Assembly: GCA_014706295.1 (NCBI GenBank)
Contig: JACSVZ010000022.1
Location: 4,668,830-4,732,829 of the forward strand
Reading direction: 5' to 3'
Origin: Lycocorax pyrrhopterus obiensis
Taxonomy: Eukaryota > Chordata > Aves > Passeriformes > Paradisaeidae
Length of the DNA stretch: 64,000 bases
In this document: piece after piece, positions 1 to 13,068 of the stretch
Layout of the letters: each line of letters starts with the position of its first letter
Position numbering within the stretch: position 1 is the stretch's first letter
Made by a program: the position numbers and the translations under genes
The notes under the pieces: generated by a model
The model's database searches: none
Told to the model about the DNA's origin: nothing
Seen by the model: only the letters and a program-made list of their open reading frames with translations

Positions 1-3000
1 GAGCTTGCACATGGCTTTGACTAGGAGACATTGCTTTTTTTGACATGTCCTTCTCCTCTCTTCCAATGCATGACTAGATACAGGCTTTACAGGCTTGGAT
101 ACATGGGATTTCCTGTTGGTGTTCCCTTTGAAGCCTCTGTTGTTTTGGGCTTTGTTCTATTTGTACACTCAGAAATAAATCGGCTTTTATGTCACAATCA
201 AGTCGCCTAAAAGGTGAAGTTGTGGGGTTTTTTTAAATAGAGTATTTGGTCTGTGACTGGTGGAGGCTGATGGTGGATTTGCCTCTGAAATCCTCTGGGC
301 AACAACAATCCTTCTGGCCACGGTGGTAATGTGGCAAGTAAGAACAATGGTCAGTTTATATCTGGTGGTAAAAACAAAATTAATTTCCTGTCTGGCTTTT
401 CATGCTGATCAATTTTAAGCAACTTGCTTGTCAGTCAGAGGACAGAGCCAGGAGAGGTGCTGAGGTCCATGTGATACCTATTTGCAGGGGGTGGGAAGCA
501 GAGTGAGGAACAGGAGCTGTGGTGGCGGCAGAGGTTCCCACTGTGTCGTACGTGCCCAGGAGATGGGGCGCAGCTGTGCTGCTCGTGGTGATCAATCCAG
601 GATGTTGTATCCTGGACTTGTCAGAGCCCTGAGTGTCTCTTCCCTGCTCCAGGTGATGGGGCTGGCTCTGATAGAGAACAGCTGTACCCCGGGATCAGAT
701 TGCTGGGGGAGAGCTGGAAGGTGCCCCCCAGGGGCTCCCTGCTTCCCTTGGATGCCACGGAGAAGGGAGGAATTCCTGCTTAGCTTGTGGCAGACAGATC
801 TGCTGAAGGGAAACTTGAAGGGGCTATGACTAAGGGGTTAAATTTAAGAGAATGATAAAAGTCTTTAATTCGTGTTCCATGTATAATGGAGTTTCTAAAT
901 AGCCCATTCTTTTTCCTGCCTGTGTCCTTGACATCCTCAGTGAGAGGGTCTGACTCGTATTAATCTTGGTTTGTAAACACGATTTCTTCTTGAGAGCACC
1001 ACTTGCATGTTGGTGACACATGTTGGCCTGTCCCAGCTGAGAGTGCTGAGTGGCAGGGGGGAGACCTTCCTGGCTGCTGATGGGGAGAAAAGGAGCTTTC
1101 TGGACATTCCTTCCACATCCTGGCAAGGCTGTGTTATCCTGACTGTGGCACAGACAAGTAAGAACACTTGGAGCCATTGGATTTGCATGGAGTAGCTGCA
1201 AGCTTTATCTGTTGTACTCACGTGCCTCCCCCTTAGAAATGAGGAAATAGAAAATAAGATTATTTGCATTGCTCTTGTCTGTATGTGGAAAATCCTGGGA
1301 TCAGGGACTCAGATGTCGTGTCCCATATGGAAGGAAGACATCGGAGCAGTCTTGGGTATCTGTGCAAGATCACTGGGAGACCTGGACTGTCTCTACATAG
1401 AGCTGTGAGGCACAGCTTTTCCAGGCAAGGAGGGAAATCCATGTGTAGCCCAGAAGTGGGAAGTATGGATGAAGACAAATGTCTGGAAGTGACATTAATT
1501 AATGGACTAACTGCCCATAGGAGAATAACAAACATTCTAAGAATGAAGTAACAAGGGACAAACACCTAAGGAAAAGAATGTATGTTGTGCATTTGGGATG
1601 AAAAACGCTGTTCTGGGAAGCAGGAGTGCAAAAGGGTTTGGGATCGTGGTGGAATGAGCTCACAGTGTTACACTGCTGTCAAAAGTGCTAATGGAGCTCT
1701 CAAAGGGGAAAACTGGAGCAACTTCAATAGGAGGAGGAATATTTGAGATCAGTGTGGCTGTGTCTGGAAAGCACTCCAAGAACACCACTAATTTATTGGA
1801 AAGCGTTTGGATAAACCAAAGGAAGACCAAAGAAGTTGGAAAGCATGTCTAAAAAGAGCCCCCAGAGCTCAATTCCTGGAATTCCAAAGGGAAAATGGAG
1901 AGTGTCTCAGCTCCTGAGTGTGCTTGGCAGGATTAGAATGAGAATGGGGTGAAAAATGGGTTTTCAAGCTCTGATGAGCTGAAGCTGCCAGAAGTAGAAG
2001 CCAGGTCCAAAACGTGCCAGGATTTGGACCGTTCTGGTTCAGTAACAACCATACTTTAGAACTTCTGTCTTTGGCTTTTCTACTACAGAAACTTGATTTT
2101 TTTTCTTCTAAGAAATACAGCTTCTAAGCAAAATTGCTGGAAATTACATCATTGTCTGTGTTATGGGCTAGCTAATGACTAGAACTTCAGTTTTATTTAG
2201 GATCTTACCAGTCTCTGAAGCTGTGCCAGGAGTGTGGATGTTCACTTTAGCTCTGGAATTTTGGAGACACAATCGTGGAGACAAAGACATTGCTTTTACA
2301 GTTATGGCACTACAGTTTTCCCACCAACTTGACCTACCTCTCTTCTTATTTACTTCCAGGTGTTTTTCTTTTTTTTTTAACTTTGTAAAAATTTTATTTT
2401 TAATTAAAAAAAATTATTTTTAATTTTTTTATCTTACATTTTGATATCTCTGAAATCACTTCAGGTCATGGAGAATAAAAGTTACCTTCAGAGTGTCAGG
2501 TATTGAGTCAGACCTATTGAAGCAGCCCATTTCAAAATCTTAGGAATATACTGAAAGAACAAGCTTTGAAATTCAACATATATAAATGATTAAAAGCTCA
2601 GAGTGAATCTTAAATAAGTAGATATTATATTTATATATATATATATAATATGTAGTAACATGTTACATCTGATGATTCACTATGGGCCACGGGATGGTTC
2701 CCCACTGGGAACTGGCCGCTTTCTTAATTTTTCTTTTAAGCAAGTACATTTCTACCCACAGAAAACATGGATGTCTCTGTCAGCCGTGCCTTCCCAGAGT
2801 GTTCCCCCAAAAGAACGTCCCTGCTGCCATCAGCAGCTGGATCTGGACCTGCAGCTGCTCCGAGCAGCTTTCTAGGGTTTCCTTCCACTGGTGCAGGAAA
2901 TGCCTCAATTATGGGCGCTTTTGAAAAGTTCATGGCAAAACTAATTTAAAATTTTGCTCTGCCAGGAGATAGGAAGAGGCTGATGTGCACACCCAGACAT

Positions 3001-5139
3001 TTTTAACCGGGATATTTCTACTGTCAGGACAAAACCCATATTTTATATTTTGCTAAACAGTTACAATTATAATGTTGAATGGATTTGAAATGTTTAATTC
3101 AATACTATTTGTAATGTAATGTCTTTCTTGTTATCCGAGGTTGTTTTTTTAACAGTGTGAGCATTTCAAAATGCAGAGAGAAGCAAATGGAAAAGGTGTA
3201 GTGAGTGCTCCCTGCAGAGAGTGCTGCCTTCTGTTTCCTAATCACTGAAATTCAATATACTTATTGCAAATTAAATAAAAGTTTAACCACCTGAGGAAAG
3301 AAATTTGAAATTGTGTGATTTGAAAGAAAAAAATAAGACTATTCCGCTCAGGTTTGGGTTTTTTCCCATTAAATTTGCTTTTTCTAAAGGAATGTTAGTC
3401 ATATTTTAAAAATAAGAAAGTTAATATTTCTTCTATGGAAATATCCTCCATGAGCATGCACACTTAATTAACAAGTTGTTAATTATTTAGTCGAGGGTTT
3501 TAGTAGGTGTGCAGTCTGCAAAATACCAGGGGCTAATTCATGTGTGAATCTCTGCTTCTGTGTCTGTGTGTAACAGATTGAAGGGAATGCTAAAGAAAAA
3601 AATCTGTATTTACGCTGGCAAAATCCTCCAGTTTTCAGTGAATTGGGGTTTTTTAAGCACAAGAAAAAGGGAAGATAACTAGGAAAAATAATCTATCTGT
3701 TACCATTTGTGTATTTTTGCATTTGGACTAGAATGCTGTGAAAACCTTCTGAGCCTGCCTCAGTGGGGAAAAAAATAAATAATCTGTGAAGTGGGAGATG
3801 CATCAGGAAGCGAAAATCTGATATTTGTAAAGCAAAAACGAGATGTTCTTGGGGGGGGGAAAAACCCAAACCAGAACAAATAACCAAAGAAAAACCAAAC
3901 CCGACTGAAACCAACAACAAAAAAGGCTCCAAACCACCACCAAAACCAAACGACAACAATCCCCCCTCAAGCCCTAATAAGCATCAAAAGACCTTTTTGA
4001 TAGAGATTGGTTAAACTGTCTAAAATGAGAGACTTCAGACTATCCAAATAAAGTGCCTGGAATTCCAAACAGGTAGGCAGAGGGCAGAGCAGTGATGCCT
4101 CTGCAGGACCTTCCCTGAGCTCGGACAGAGTTTCTCACATTAAGAAGATGCCCAGAAACTCCGAAATTTCCAGGCACAGCAGCAAAGGCACTTTAGAACA
4201 CAGTGAGGTCTCCTCTGCCTTCGTGGTGTGGCTGAAAAGCAGCAGCAAGAGAGCTGTAAAGTATAGATGGAGAAATAAAGCAGGAAAAGTAGACAAAACT
4301 CTGGACAACAGAAAGAAATGAATCCTTTTTGGAAAATAACAGCTGTAATAAAATGACCCATCAAATTGTTCATTTTCCAGTTATTGCAGGGACAATAAAA
4401 TTGATTGATTTGCTGCAGAAATTGATGTTGAAAGAAAAATTCTGGTGCTGCAAACAGCAATCAGAAATGATCTCTGCATTTTGTATCTTGTTAACTGTGT
4501 AAAGCAACCATGGCTTGCTGAACTTGCACAAAATTAAAGAATAGTAAGATTACTAATGGAGGGCTGGACAACGGGATATGTGTAGTGTAGGATTAGTTTT
4601 TGTGAGGTGCTACAGAGAAAACTGACAGGGCAAGTTAGAAAAAGAATTACAGTCTGATATTAAAAGAGAAATAGTATCACTCCTAAAATAGATAAAATCG
4701 AATCCCTCGTCTTTCTGGAGTTATGAAAGCATCAGGAAAATAAAGATTTATTTCAACATTGTATCATAATTTTATTTACTGCACTTAGGGGAATAAAATA
4801 ATGTCGCTAATCGACTGGAACAGTGTAAAAATACAGCTTAGGAAATGTAGGCTGTTAATGTTAAAACCATGTAATAAAAGAATGGACAGAGGTAATATAA
4901 CATCTAAAATAATTCCACGAAAAAAACTTACAAGTAGACTAAACGAAAAAGCAAAATTTGCAACAACAACAAAAAAAAACCTGAAGAGGAAGAAACACCA
5001 AATGGAATCGAAACAACCTAAACGACAGGCAGTGCCTGGAAAAGAAGGACTTGGAGTTGAACAGAAAAGCGGAGCAAATAAATGCAGAAGAGCAAAATGG
5101 TAAAGCAACAAAGTTAAGAGAGTTTTCAAACTTCACTGC
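1..5139. other. Unique, AT-rich sequence without a supportable gene
   Basis: Only short chance frames are seen. Notable low-complexity stretches are a T/A tract at about 2365-2440, an A/C-rich stretch with CCAAAC motifs at about 3848-3965, and an A-rich stretch near 4920-4990. No CR1 or LTR was recognised. Confidence 0.6.
2621..2652. repeat. AT-dinucleotide tract
   Basis: A run of alternating A and T, with an imperfect palindrome at its ends. Confidence 0.9.
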
Positions 5140-5470
5140 TTGCCAGAGCCGCGAGGAGATCTGCAGGACTGATCCGAGGTAAAGGGAGGCAAATCTCCCC
5201 GGCGCTGTGCAGCAGGAAAACGGGATGGGCTCGGCCCGGGGAGCAGAGTGCACGGGAAATGCCCTGCGGAAGAGTTTAAAGGGTTCGGTCCTACCGAAGC
5301 ACAAAGGTGCCGTGCCGCTCGTCGGGGCCTAGCGCGCCGCCGGGCGCTGCTCTCCGTGTGCCGCTGCTCCGCAGGGCCGCCAAGGCCTCGGCACCGCCGC
5401 GCTCCCGGCCTCGTCCCGAGCGCAGGGCAGCGGCGTCGGCCAGATCCCTGTGAGGATGGTCGGTCTATTC
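5140..5470. promoter_or_regulatory. Orphan CpG island near the left end
   Basis: CpG-dense, GC-rich sequence stands out against AT-rich flanks. On the minus strand a plausible splice donor (GCTTCG|GTAGGA, exon edge at 5295) would end a short exon starting inside the island. On the plus strand a donor (CCGAG|GTAAAG, exon edge at 5178) is also possible. If this is the ASIP flank, the minus-strand reading would suit a proximal non-coding first exon of ASIP. That is inference only. No TATA box or coding exon could be assigned. Confidence 0.55.
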
Positions 5471-8440
5471 TGCTTCAATTTCTGCTTTTTCTCAGGTCCC
5501 CTCCCCACCTCAGCCTCCCTTTTCCCCCCTCCTTCTCTCTTTGGTGTCTCACGGGAAAAAAAAAATCTAGTAGAACGTTGACCCTCAACCCCTCCTTTTT
5601 CCTCCCATTTGAAACCCACGAGGACAGACCTGGTCCCGCCGTCTTCAGCAGAGGCGATTCCAGCTGAGATTTTCCTGCCACTCAGGTAGAAAAGGATCGG
5701 TAGCAGGGGAAGGAAAAGACCTGCTGATAAAACCCCATGTGCTGTGCTCCACACTGCTTGTTTCGGGCTCCTTGCTGCGGGACTCCCTGTGTGGCGGGCT
5801 CGCTCCCTGGGAAGATCACCGGGAATGCTGGGCATCTGCACAAACAGCTCCTCAGCCATTCCCCAAGCAGGAAAACTGGGAGTTTTTCATTGATTAACTC
5901 CACTCTAATGAGATAGTTCTGTGGAGTCCCTCAAAGTCAAAGCACCACGGAGGAAAGGCTTTTTTTCTTAAGCTTGATAAAGGCATGTACAAAGACCAAG
6001 ATGAGTTTACCCGAATGTGGATGCAAGCATTCAAAAATACCAAACATGTCCCTTTATCATTTCAAGGGTTACATTACACATCTTCATGTGTATTAATACT
6101 TTTTGTTGGCCATTTTGCAGCCATGTGTGCCATGAGGGTTGGGTTTTTGGGTTTTTTATGCCTACTTGGGTAAGTTCTGTGCGAGGTGATAGAAACGAGG
6201 AATGGTTGAGAGCTCTTCAGCTGCTGACAGCACGGCTCGTGTTTGCAGCCTGGGGCACCAAAAGCTTCAGACTGGAAAGAATGACAAAGCAGCAATGGGT
6301 TTTTCAGAAGCGGAATGATCAAATTTGATTCCACAGCCTCAAGAGTGGTTGTATAACAGAAGATGACTGAGGGGTTGAAGCTCTGATATGAAATAAAACC
6401 GCAGCCCCCTTGCATTTCTCTGTCTTATTAACTGGGCTGTATTTTTAGTGCTGAGGATCTCATCAGGACTATTCTGGGGTTGGAAAAATGCCTCTTTGGG
6501 AGGTCTTTTTATTACTTTTTTTTGTTTCTCTCAGTCATTGTCCCAAACTGTGGCAGTTTAGGTGAGAAAGATGATAATAAGGAACACGAGCTGACTTTAC
6601 AAGACTTGAAAAATTTGCAAAAAAACCATGGAGACATGGGAATTGCTGCCTTGGGGCAGGAACCACTCCTTACAACCCCCAGACTGGAAAATTTTGTAAA
6701 TATCTAAAGTTGTTTATTTTCTTTTTTACTACTTCTGATTGAAAGCACTAGCAGTTTGTGATGTTGCAGTGTTTTAGAGTGCAGAACATCTTCTAAAGGA
6801 GATACACAGTGCTGAGCCTGTCCTTTTTCCAAAAAGCATCCAGAATGTTAGCTGGGATCCTGGGACACTTAGGGATTACCCACCAATGGAGTTCCTGCGT
6901 GAAGGAAAGATGTGTCCAGCCACCAGAAATGTGGGGGACAAAATGGGACTTCTGTGAGTGCTTGAGAAGCAACGTTTGAGGGACCAGGTGGAGAGGAAGC
7001 TGATGAGGAAAAACACCTGAGTGGTGCTCAGAGCAGCTTCTCAGAGGAGCTGTGGGAAGACACCTGGAACGGAAGGGGGGACAGACTTGCATGAACATAT
7101 GGAATTTCTGAGGCTCTTGAGAGATGTTTTTCCCTCGTTCTCTGCTTCACTTTTGTTGTGTGATGGGTTTGAAATGAGGCACAGTGGTAGAACTGGCTGA
7201 ATTTCAGACGGTTGGGATGTTAGTTTCTAAAATTGACATTTATTGCATGAAAAACTTCAACAGCAACTAAATCCTTCATCTGAAAGCATTTCAATTACAA
7301 AACTTTATGTGCTGATGTCTGCAGGGGAATTTACAGCATGAGCAGCCTCTCTTTTGAAAGTGCAATTTCAAAGTTCAAGTGGAAAATTTTATGATTTTTT
7401 TAATCCTACTTAAAATAAAAGCTTAGTCTAAGTTTCCCATTACAAACCCACTATTTTTCAGACACTGCTATTGTTTAAATTAGGGTCAAATTATGTTCTT
7501 AGCTTTCCTTCCAGTCTTAAGGCCCTGAATTTGCATCTCATTAAATTGCAAACATTTATGGGATACAATTAATTTTCTCATGTAAAAGAGAAAGAAATCC
7601 CAGGGATTTGTTCTCTGCTGCTTTGTAAGAAACTCCATTGTCATGGTGGAGTGTGGTTTGAGTTGTCAGATGTGATGCAGAAAGCCTGGTTTGCATTCAC
7701 TGTACCAGTCTTGTAAAAATTTGGTGTGTGAGCACATTTGGGCCTCTTTTCTTGGCTTTATCTCAGTCAGTGTTTCATTTTTCTCCCTGTTTGGGTCTTT
7801 TTATTTTCTATTCTTTTGCACTTACAACAAAATCAACATATTTTGCCTTTTTTTATTCCCCTTATTCCATAGTTAGCACATCTTGGCTTTTCTTCCTCCT
7901 CTTTTGTACATGAATCTTTTCCTCTATGATATTTGTTTTACCCAATTTTGCCAGCCAGCAGTTTCCTTTCTTGTCTGATATGTTTTCAGACTCTCCTTTA
8001 TCCACTGGTCTTTATCTGTCTTTCCTTTATTCACCTCATTTTTCCCTAATATCCATGCTTTTTGACCTCTCTCAATTCCCCCCATTTTGTCAACCTCTCC
8101 ATCTTCTCATAATTTCTTGTGGCTCCCTCACCACGCCCTTTATCCCTCTTTGTTCTCTGACTCCTTCATGCCACCTCCTCCCTGTACCTTCCCCTTGAGC
8201 ACCTCCCTGCAGATGCAATTAGTGGCATTAGGATTGGGATGGGACAAAAAGAGTCCCCACAAGGATCTGGGTGCACATGGGGTCTGTTTGCGTTCACACC
8301 AGGATGAGCGTGCACCCATCATCTGCAAAGTCCTTTGAACAGTCTGTGGATTGTTGCAGATCATGTGTTTTAATGGCCTTGTGCTGTCTCATAAAAGGAT
8401 TTGAAGTCTTTCAAATTGCACAGCCTGGTTTCTGCTACTT
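5471..8440. other. Unique sequence with a pyrimidine-rich stretch
   Basis: No exon or repeat family recognised. From about 7740 to 8200 the plus strand is strongly T/C-rich (CCTCTT/TTTCCT-like), which opens long uninformative frames. Confidence 0.55.
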
Positions 8441-8452
8441 GGGGGGGGGGGG
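8441..8452. repeat. Poly-G tract
   Basis: Twelve G residues followed by GGT-type repeats, placed at the presumed left edge of the LTR at 8443. Length may be unreliable in any assembly. Confidence 0.9.
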
Positions 8453-9531
8453 TGGTGGTCACAGAGGTGGCTTCTGTGAGAAGCTGCTGGAAGTTTCCAC
8501 CATGTCCAGCAGAGCCAATCCCTGATGGCTCTGAAGATGGACATGGCAATGGCCAAGGCTGGGCCAATTAGAGAGGTTGGTATCGCCTCTGTGGTAACAT
8601 ATTTAAGAAGTAAATCAAAACAAAGTGGAGCATGCACAGTCTTTTCTACCCAGAGAAGAGGAGGAGGTGAGAACATGTGAGAGAAACAACATGGAGACAC
8701 CAAGGTCAGTGGAGAAGGAGGAGGAGGAGGGGGAGGAGGTGCTCCAGGTGCCAGAGCCGAGACTCCTCTGCAGGCTGTGGTGAGACCATGGTGAAGCAGC
8801 TGTGCCCCTGCAGCCCCTGGGGATCCACGGGGGATGCAGAGATCCACCCGCAGCCCCTGGGGATCCACGGGGGATGCAGAGATCCACCCGCAGCCCCTGG
8901 GGGAGGTGCCCACGCCGGAGCGGGTGGATGCCTGGAGGAGGCTGTGTTCCAGTGGGAGACCCGGTGGAGGGAGAGGGCCCTGCTCCCAGGCTGGAGCAGC
9001 CTGTCCTTGGAGGACTGCATCCCGTGGAAGAGTGACCCATGTCGCAGCAGTTTTGGGAGGACTGTGTGCCCACGGGAGGGACTCACTCTGCAGCAGGTTT
9101 GGCAGGACTGCTGCTCGTGAGAGTGGACCCACGCTGGGGAAGTTCACGGAGAACTGCCTCCCGTGGGAGGGACCCCCCAGCCTCACAGGGGAAGGACTCC
9201 TCTCCCTGAGCAGCGGAAGAAGAAAACGTCGGTTGACAAACTGACCAAAACCCCCGTGCCCTGTCTCCCTGCGCTGTTGGTGGGAAGGAGGGAGGGGCTG
9301 GGGGAAGAAAAGGTGTTTTTAAGGGTTTATTTTACTTCTCATTCTCCTTCTCTGATTTTGTTAGCAATAAATTCACTTTGTACCTTTGCCCTTGGAGTGT
9401 TTTCTCCCAGTCCTTATCTCAACTCAGGAACCCTTTGTTAATTTTTCTCTCCTCTGCCCAGCTGTGGCAGGGGAGGGCAAGCGAGTGACTTTTTTGGGTG
9501 CCTGGGATTTGGCCAGTGTCAAATCACAACA
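8443..9531 (+). mobile_element. Probable LTR (family E), left edge uncertain
   Basis: The right end (GTGTCAAATCACAACA, ending near 9531) is a typical LTR U5 end. A TATA-like ATATTTAAG near 8600 and AATAAA at 9366-9371 set plus sense. The left edge is placed near a G tract but no target-site duplication was found, so it may start elsewhere. It contains a 40-bp tandem repeat. Confidence 0.6.
8810..8900. repeat. 40-bp tandem repeat in LTR family E
   Basis: Units starting GCAGCCCCTGGGGATCCACG occur at 8810 and 8850, with a truncated third at 8890. The period is exactly 40 bases and the units are virtually identical. Confidence 0.93.
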
Positions 9532-10794
9532 CATGGGTATATGAGATCTGACTTCTCACAGCAACATCTCTTTGATTTTTGGAGTCGTGTTCCTGTGACA
9601 GAAAGGAGCTGAGCCATCCTTGCTTTGCTGCATTTGTAGTACTGTGCAAGAACCTTAGTTTATTAATAATTTATTAACTTTAATCTCAGTTGCAAATGCT
9701 TTTATTGGGAAAACATTGCTATTCTGAAAACTTTCCCATCTTGGCTTAAAAGGTGTTTTTTTTCTAATATATAAATAAGGAAGTGAAATTAAAATTGCTG
9801 TTGTTTACAAGTCTGCCACAGGTTTCAGTGGGCAGAAAATTCTCTGCTTCTGTGACATGCCAATATCGTCAGGTGATCTAGAAGTATTTAATGGAAGGAC
9901 CATCTGAAGGGCCACTTACAGACTTCACATGATTGTGCTGCTCACTCCTAAGAGGAAAAAGAATATGAGTTTTTGGGCAGCAGAACAGTGCAAAGATGGG
10001 AAACCCTGACAGAACAAAATCAAATTTCAGCATTTTCATGCTTTGAGATTTGGTTTGGTTTTTTAAATCCAGGCTGCTTCTCCTGGAAGAACAAGCTCTA
10101 AAACCTCTGTACTTGATAATAACTTTCATCCTCCAATATTAAATGACAGCACTAATAATATGCAATACCAAGTTATGAAGCATCTTGTACTGGTCATCTA
10201 ATGAGTCTGCTGTGATGTAAATAAAACAAACCCGGCATTAACTTAGATGTGAAATTCACTGCAGTTGAGATAAGCAAAGCCAAAGAAAAAAAGTTCTAGT
10301 TGATTGGAACGAGATGAAATTCATATCCAGATTGGTTTAAACTCTGGGTAATTAGCTTAAAACATTATCCAAAGAAGATATGGATAATTGGGCTCAGCAC
10401 CCCCGAAGATCACCTATGTTTCTTGAGACAATAAATCATTTGTTCTTTGAAGCTGCTTCCCATTTTCTCAATCAGCCCCATGTGAGAAGGACTATTCATC
10501 TGATAATTTACTTGTCAAAACTTGCTAGTCAAGGCAGGACAAAAGCAACAAGAAATTTGTCCTGGTGGCTTTCAAGAAACCCAACCACTGTAATGGAGAT
10601 CAAACACATCTCTGAAACAGTTCAGTCTAAGCCAGGGATCACATGGTAGAAGAAAATAAGCAGGGCAGGAATTATCATCTTATTTTATGCAAGGTGTCTA
10701 GAGACAGATAAAACCTGTGTACATGCACGTAGAGCACTGTGCTCCAGACCCAGGTGCGATGCAGTCCTCCTCTTAAAATACATGTGTACAGAAC
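9532..10794. other. Unique sequence, no gene recognised
   Basis: AT-balanced, with no recognisable repeat or exon between the LTR and the long CR1. Confidence 0.55.
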
Positions 10795-12485
10795 CATAGA
10801 ACAGAATCACAGAATATCCTGAGCTGGGAAAGGACCCACAGGGATCACCCAGTCCAACCCCTATCCCTGCACAGACACCCCAACAACCCCCCCTGGGCAT
10901 CCCTGGCAGCGCTGTCCAAACGCTCCTGGAGCTCTGGCAGCCTCGGGGCCGTGCCCATTCCCTGGGGAGCCTGGGCAGTGCCCAGCACCCTCTGGGGGAC
11001 GAACCTTTCCTGAGATCCAGCCTGACCCTCCCTGACACAGCTCCAGCTGTTCCCTGGATCCTGTCCCTGTCACAGAGAGCAGAGATCAGAGCTGCCCCTC
11101 TGCTGCCCCTTGGGAGGATGTTGAAGACCCCAATGAGCTCTCCCCTCAGGCTCTTCTTCTCCAGCTGAACAGGCCAAGTGCCCTCAGCTGCTCCTCCTGC
11201 GGCTCCTCCAGACCCTTCCCCATCCTGGTGGCCTCCTTTGGATGCTCTCTAAGGGCTTAATGTCTTTTTTTATATTGTGGTGCCCAAACTGTCCCCAGGA
11301 CTGGAGGTGAGGCCTCTGCAGAGCAGAGCAGGACAATTCTCTCCTTTGCCTGGCTGGAGATGCTGGGCCTGATGTCCCCCAGGACAGGGATGTCTCTCCT
11401 GGCTGTCAGGGCACTGCTGACTCACATCCAACTTGCCATCGACCAGGACCTCTTCCTGCAGCTGCTTTCCAGCATCCCACTTCCCAGTCTGTCCATACAC
11501 CCAGGGTTACCCCATGCCAGGTGCAGAATCTGGCGCTTCCCCTTGTTGAGCTTCACACGGTTGGTGATGGCCCAGTTCTCTCATTTGTTGAGGTCCCCCT
11601 GCAGGGCCTCCCTTCTCTTTAAGGGAGTCAACAGCTCCTCCCAGTTTTGCATCATCTGTGAACTTGCTTAGTTTCCCTTCCAGTCCTGCATCCAGGTCAT
11701 TTATGAAGGTGTTGAAGAGCACAGGGATGAGGATTGAGCCCTGTGGAACCCCACTAGTGACCCGTACCAGTCTGATGCCACCCCCGTCACTGTCACCCTT
11801 TGTGCCCACCCCATGAGCCAGTTGCTCACCCATCCCATGATGTGTTTATCCAGAGGTGGGATGGACATTTTATCCAGGAGAATCCTGTAAGAGACAGTAT
11901 GGAAAGCTTTGCTGAAGTTCACAAGAATTACGTCTACTGGCTCTCCTAGACTGACCAGGTGTTGTTCCATACTCCCATAGAAGTAAATCAGGCTGGACAA
12001 GCAGGACTTCCCCCTCATGAAGCCGTGCTGTCTGTGACCAATGACTGCATTGTCCTCCAGCTGTTTTTCAATACTTCCCAGAATAACCTTTTTCCATTAT
12101 TTTACTGGGCACTGAAGGGACACTGACAGGCCTGTAGTTTCCAGGGTCCACCTTCTTGCCCTTCTTGAAAATCAGGACATTTGCCTACTTCCAGTTGGCT
12201 GGGACCTCTCTGGATTCCCAAAATGACTCAAAAATCGAGAGACGCTTTGTGATGACATTAACAGTCCTTTGAAGATTTTTGGACAAATCCCATCAGGCCT
12301 CATCGATTTTTAGGGAACCATCTGGGGCAGCAGATCCTGCACAATCTCAGGGTCAACTGGGATTTGATCAATCTCACAATCATGGTCCTCCAGCAGAGGG
12401 CACTGGGATCCCCCTGGTCCATCAGCCATTCTTTGCCTCCATCTTCAACAAGAATCGCTGACCAAGGAGGTCTCAGTGCCCTGAG
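10795..12485 (-). mobile_element. CR1 LINE, 5'-truncated, with broken reverse-transcriptase region
   Basis: This is the longest CR1 copy here, about 1.7 kb, reading right to left with its 3' end near 10795 (repeated TTCTGTGATTCTG-like units on the minus strand). It covers the reverse-transcriptase palm and the 3' UTR. Recognisable blocks are FSKAFHTVSY (about 11925-11895) and SGVPQGS followed by FINDLDAG in a different frame. An FTDD box stands where CR1 normally has FADD, so both catalytic aspartates remain. The change of frame between 11830 and 11700, plus stops further on, shows it cannot encode a working enzyme. CR1 elements are non-LTR retrotransposons typical of bird and reptile genomes and are usually 5'-truncated on insertion. 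Confidence 0.93.
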
Positions 12486-13063
12486 AATCAATTTAAGTGC
12501 CTGGAATCAATTTAAGTCAGTGCCATGTCAAATCAGACATTCATTAGAAACCTGGGAAGGCAAATGTGAAACAGCTGCCAAAGAGCAAAGGCATTTCAGT
12601 ACAAGGAACATCAGAATAGAAGTCTGCAGATTTTACACTGAATGTTTTAAAAAGGGAGCAAATTATCACTGTCAAGAAAATCCTTATCCATATGTGTGAA
12701 AATGGATAACAACAATCAAAAATAGAGGAATGAAGTGTCTGAAGCATCATACAGGATGAGATTTGAACAATACAATGAGAGTTCCTTTGCAGAAGGGCTA
12801 CCAGCACTCAGTGAGGTCTCTGATTCTCTTAGATCTGAGCTCCTGATCCCTCCTGAAAGCAGCCAGCTTGGTTAAACAGGTTATATCTGATTAGTTGTTG
12901 CTTTTGAATGAGAGCAGATGTAACAAATATCCCAGAAATATCAGGTTATGCACGTCTGTCTTTGCAAAGGTCAGTGGAAAGCAGTTTAAGACCTTTGTTA
13001 TTTCAGTGGCACATCTCTTGCTGCTGGTTCTGCAGGGCTGTACTGCTATAAAATTATTTTTTT
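12486..13063. other. Spacer between CR1 and LTR copy 1
   Basis: About 580 bases of unique sequence; nothing recognised. Confidence 0.55.
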
Positions 13064-13068
13064 CTGTG

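Noticed and set aside
7691..8198. Several overlapping plus-strand frames rich in Phe, Leu and Ser
   Set aside because: They follow from a pyrimidine-rich stretch and look like membrane segments only by composition.
8389..9186. A 265-codon minus-strand open frame
   Set aside because: It lies within LTR family E and its 40-bp tandem repeat; proline- and serine-rich, low-complexity translation.
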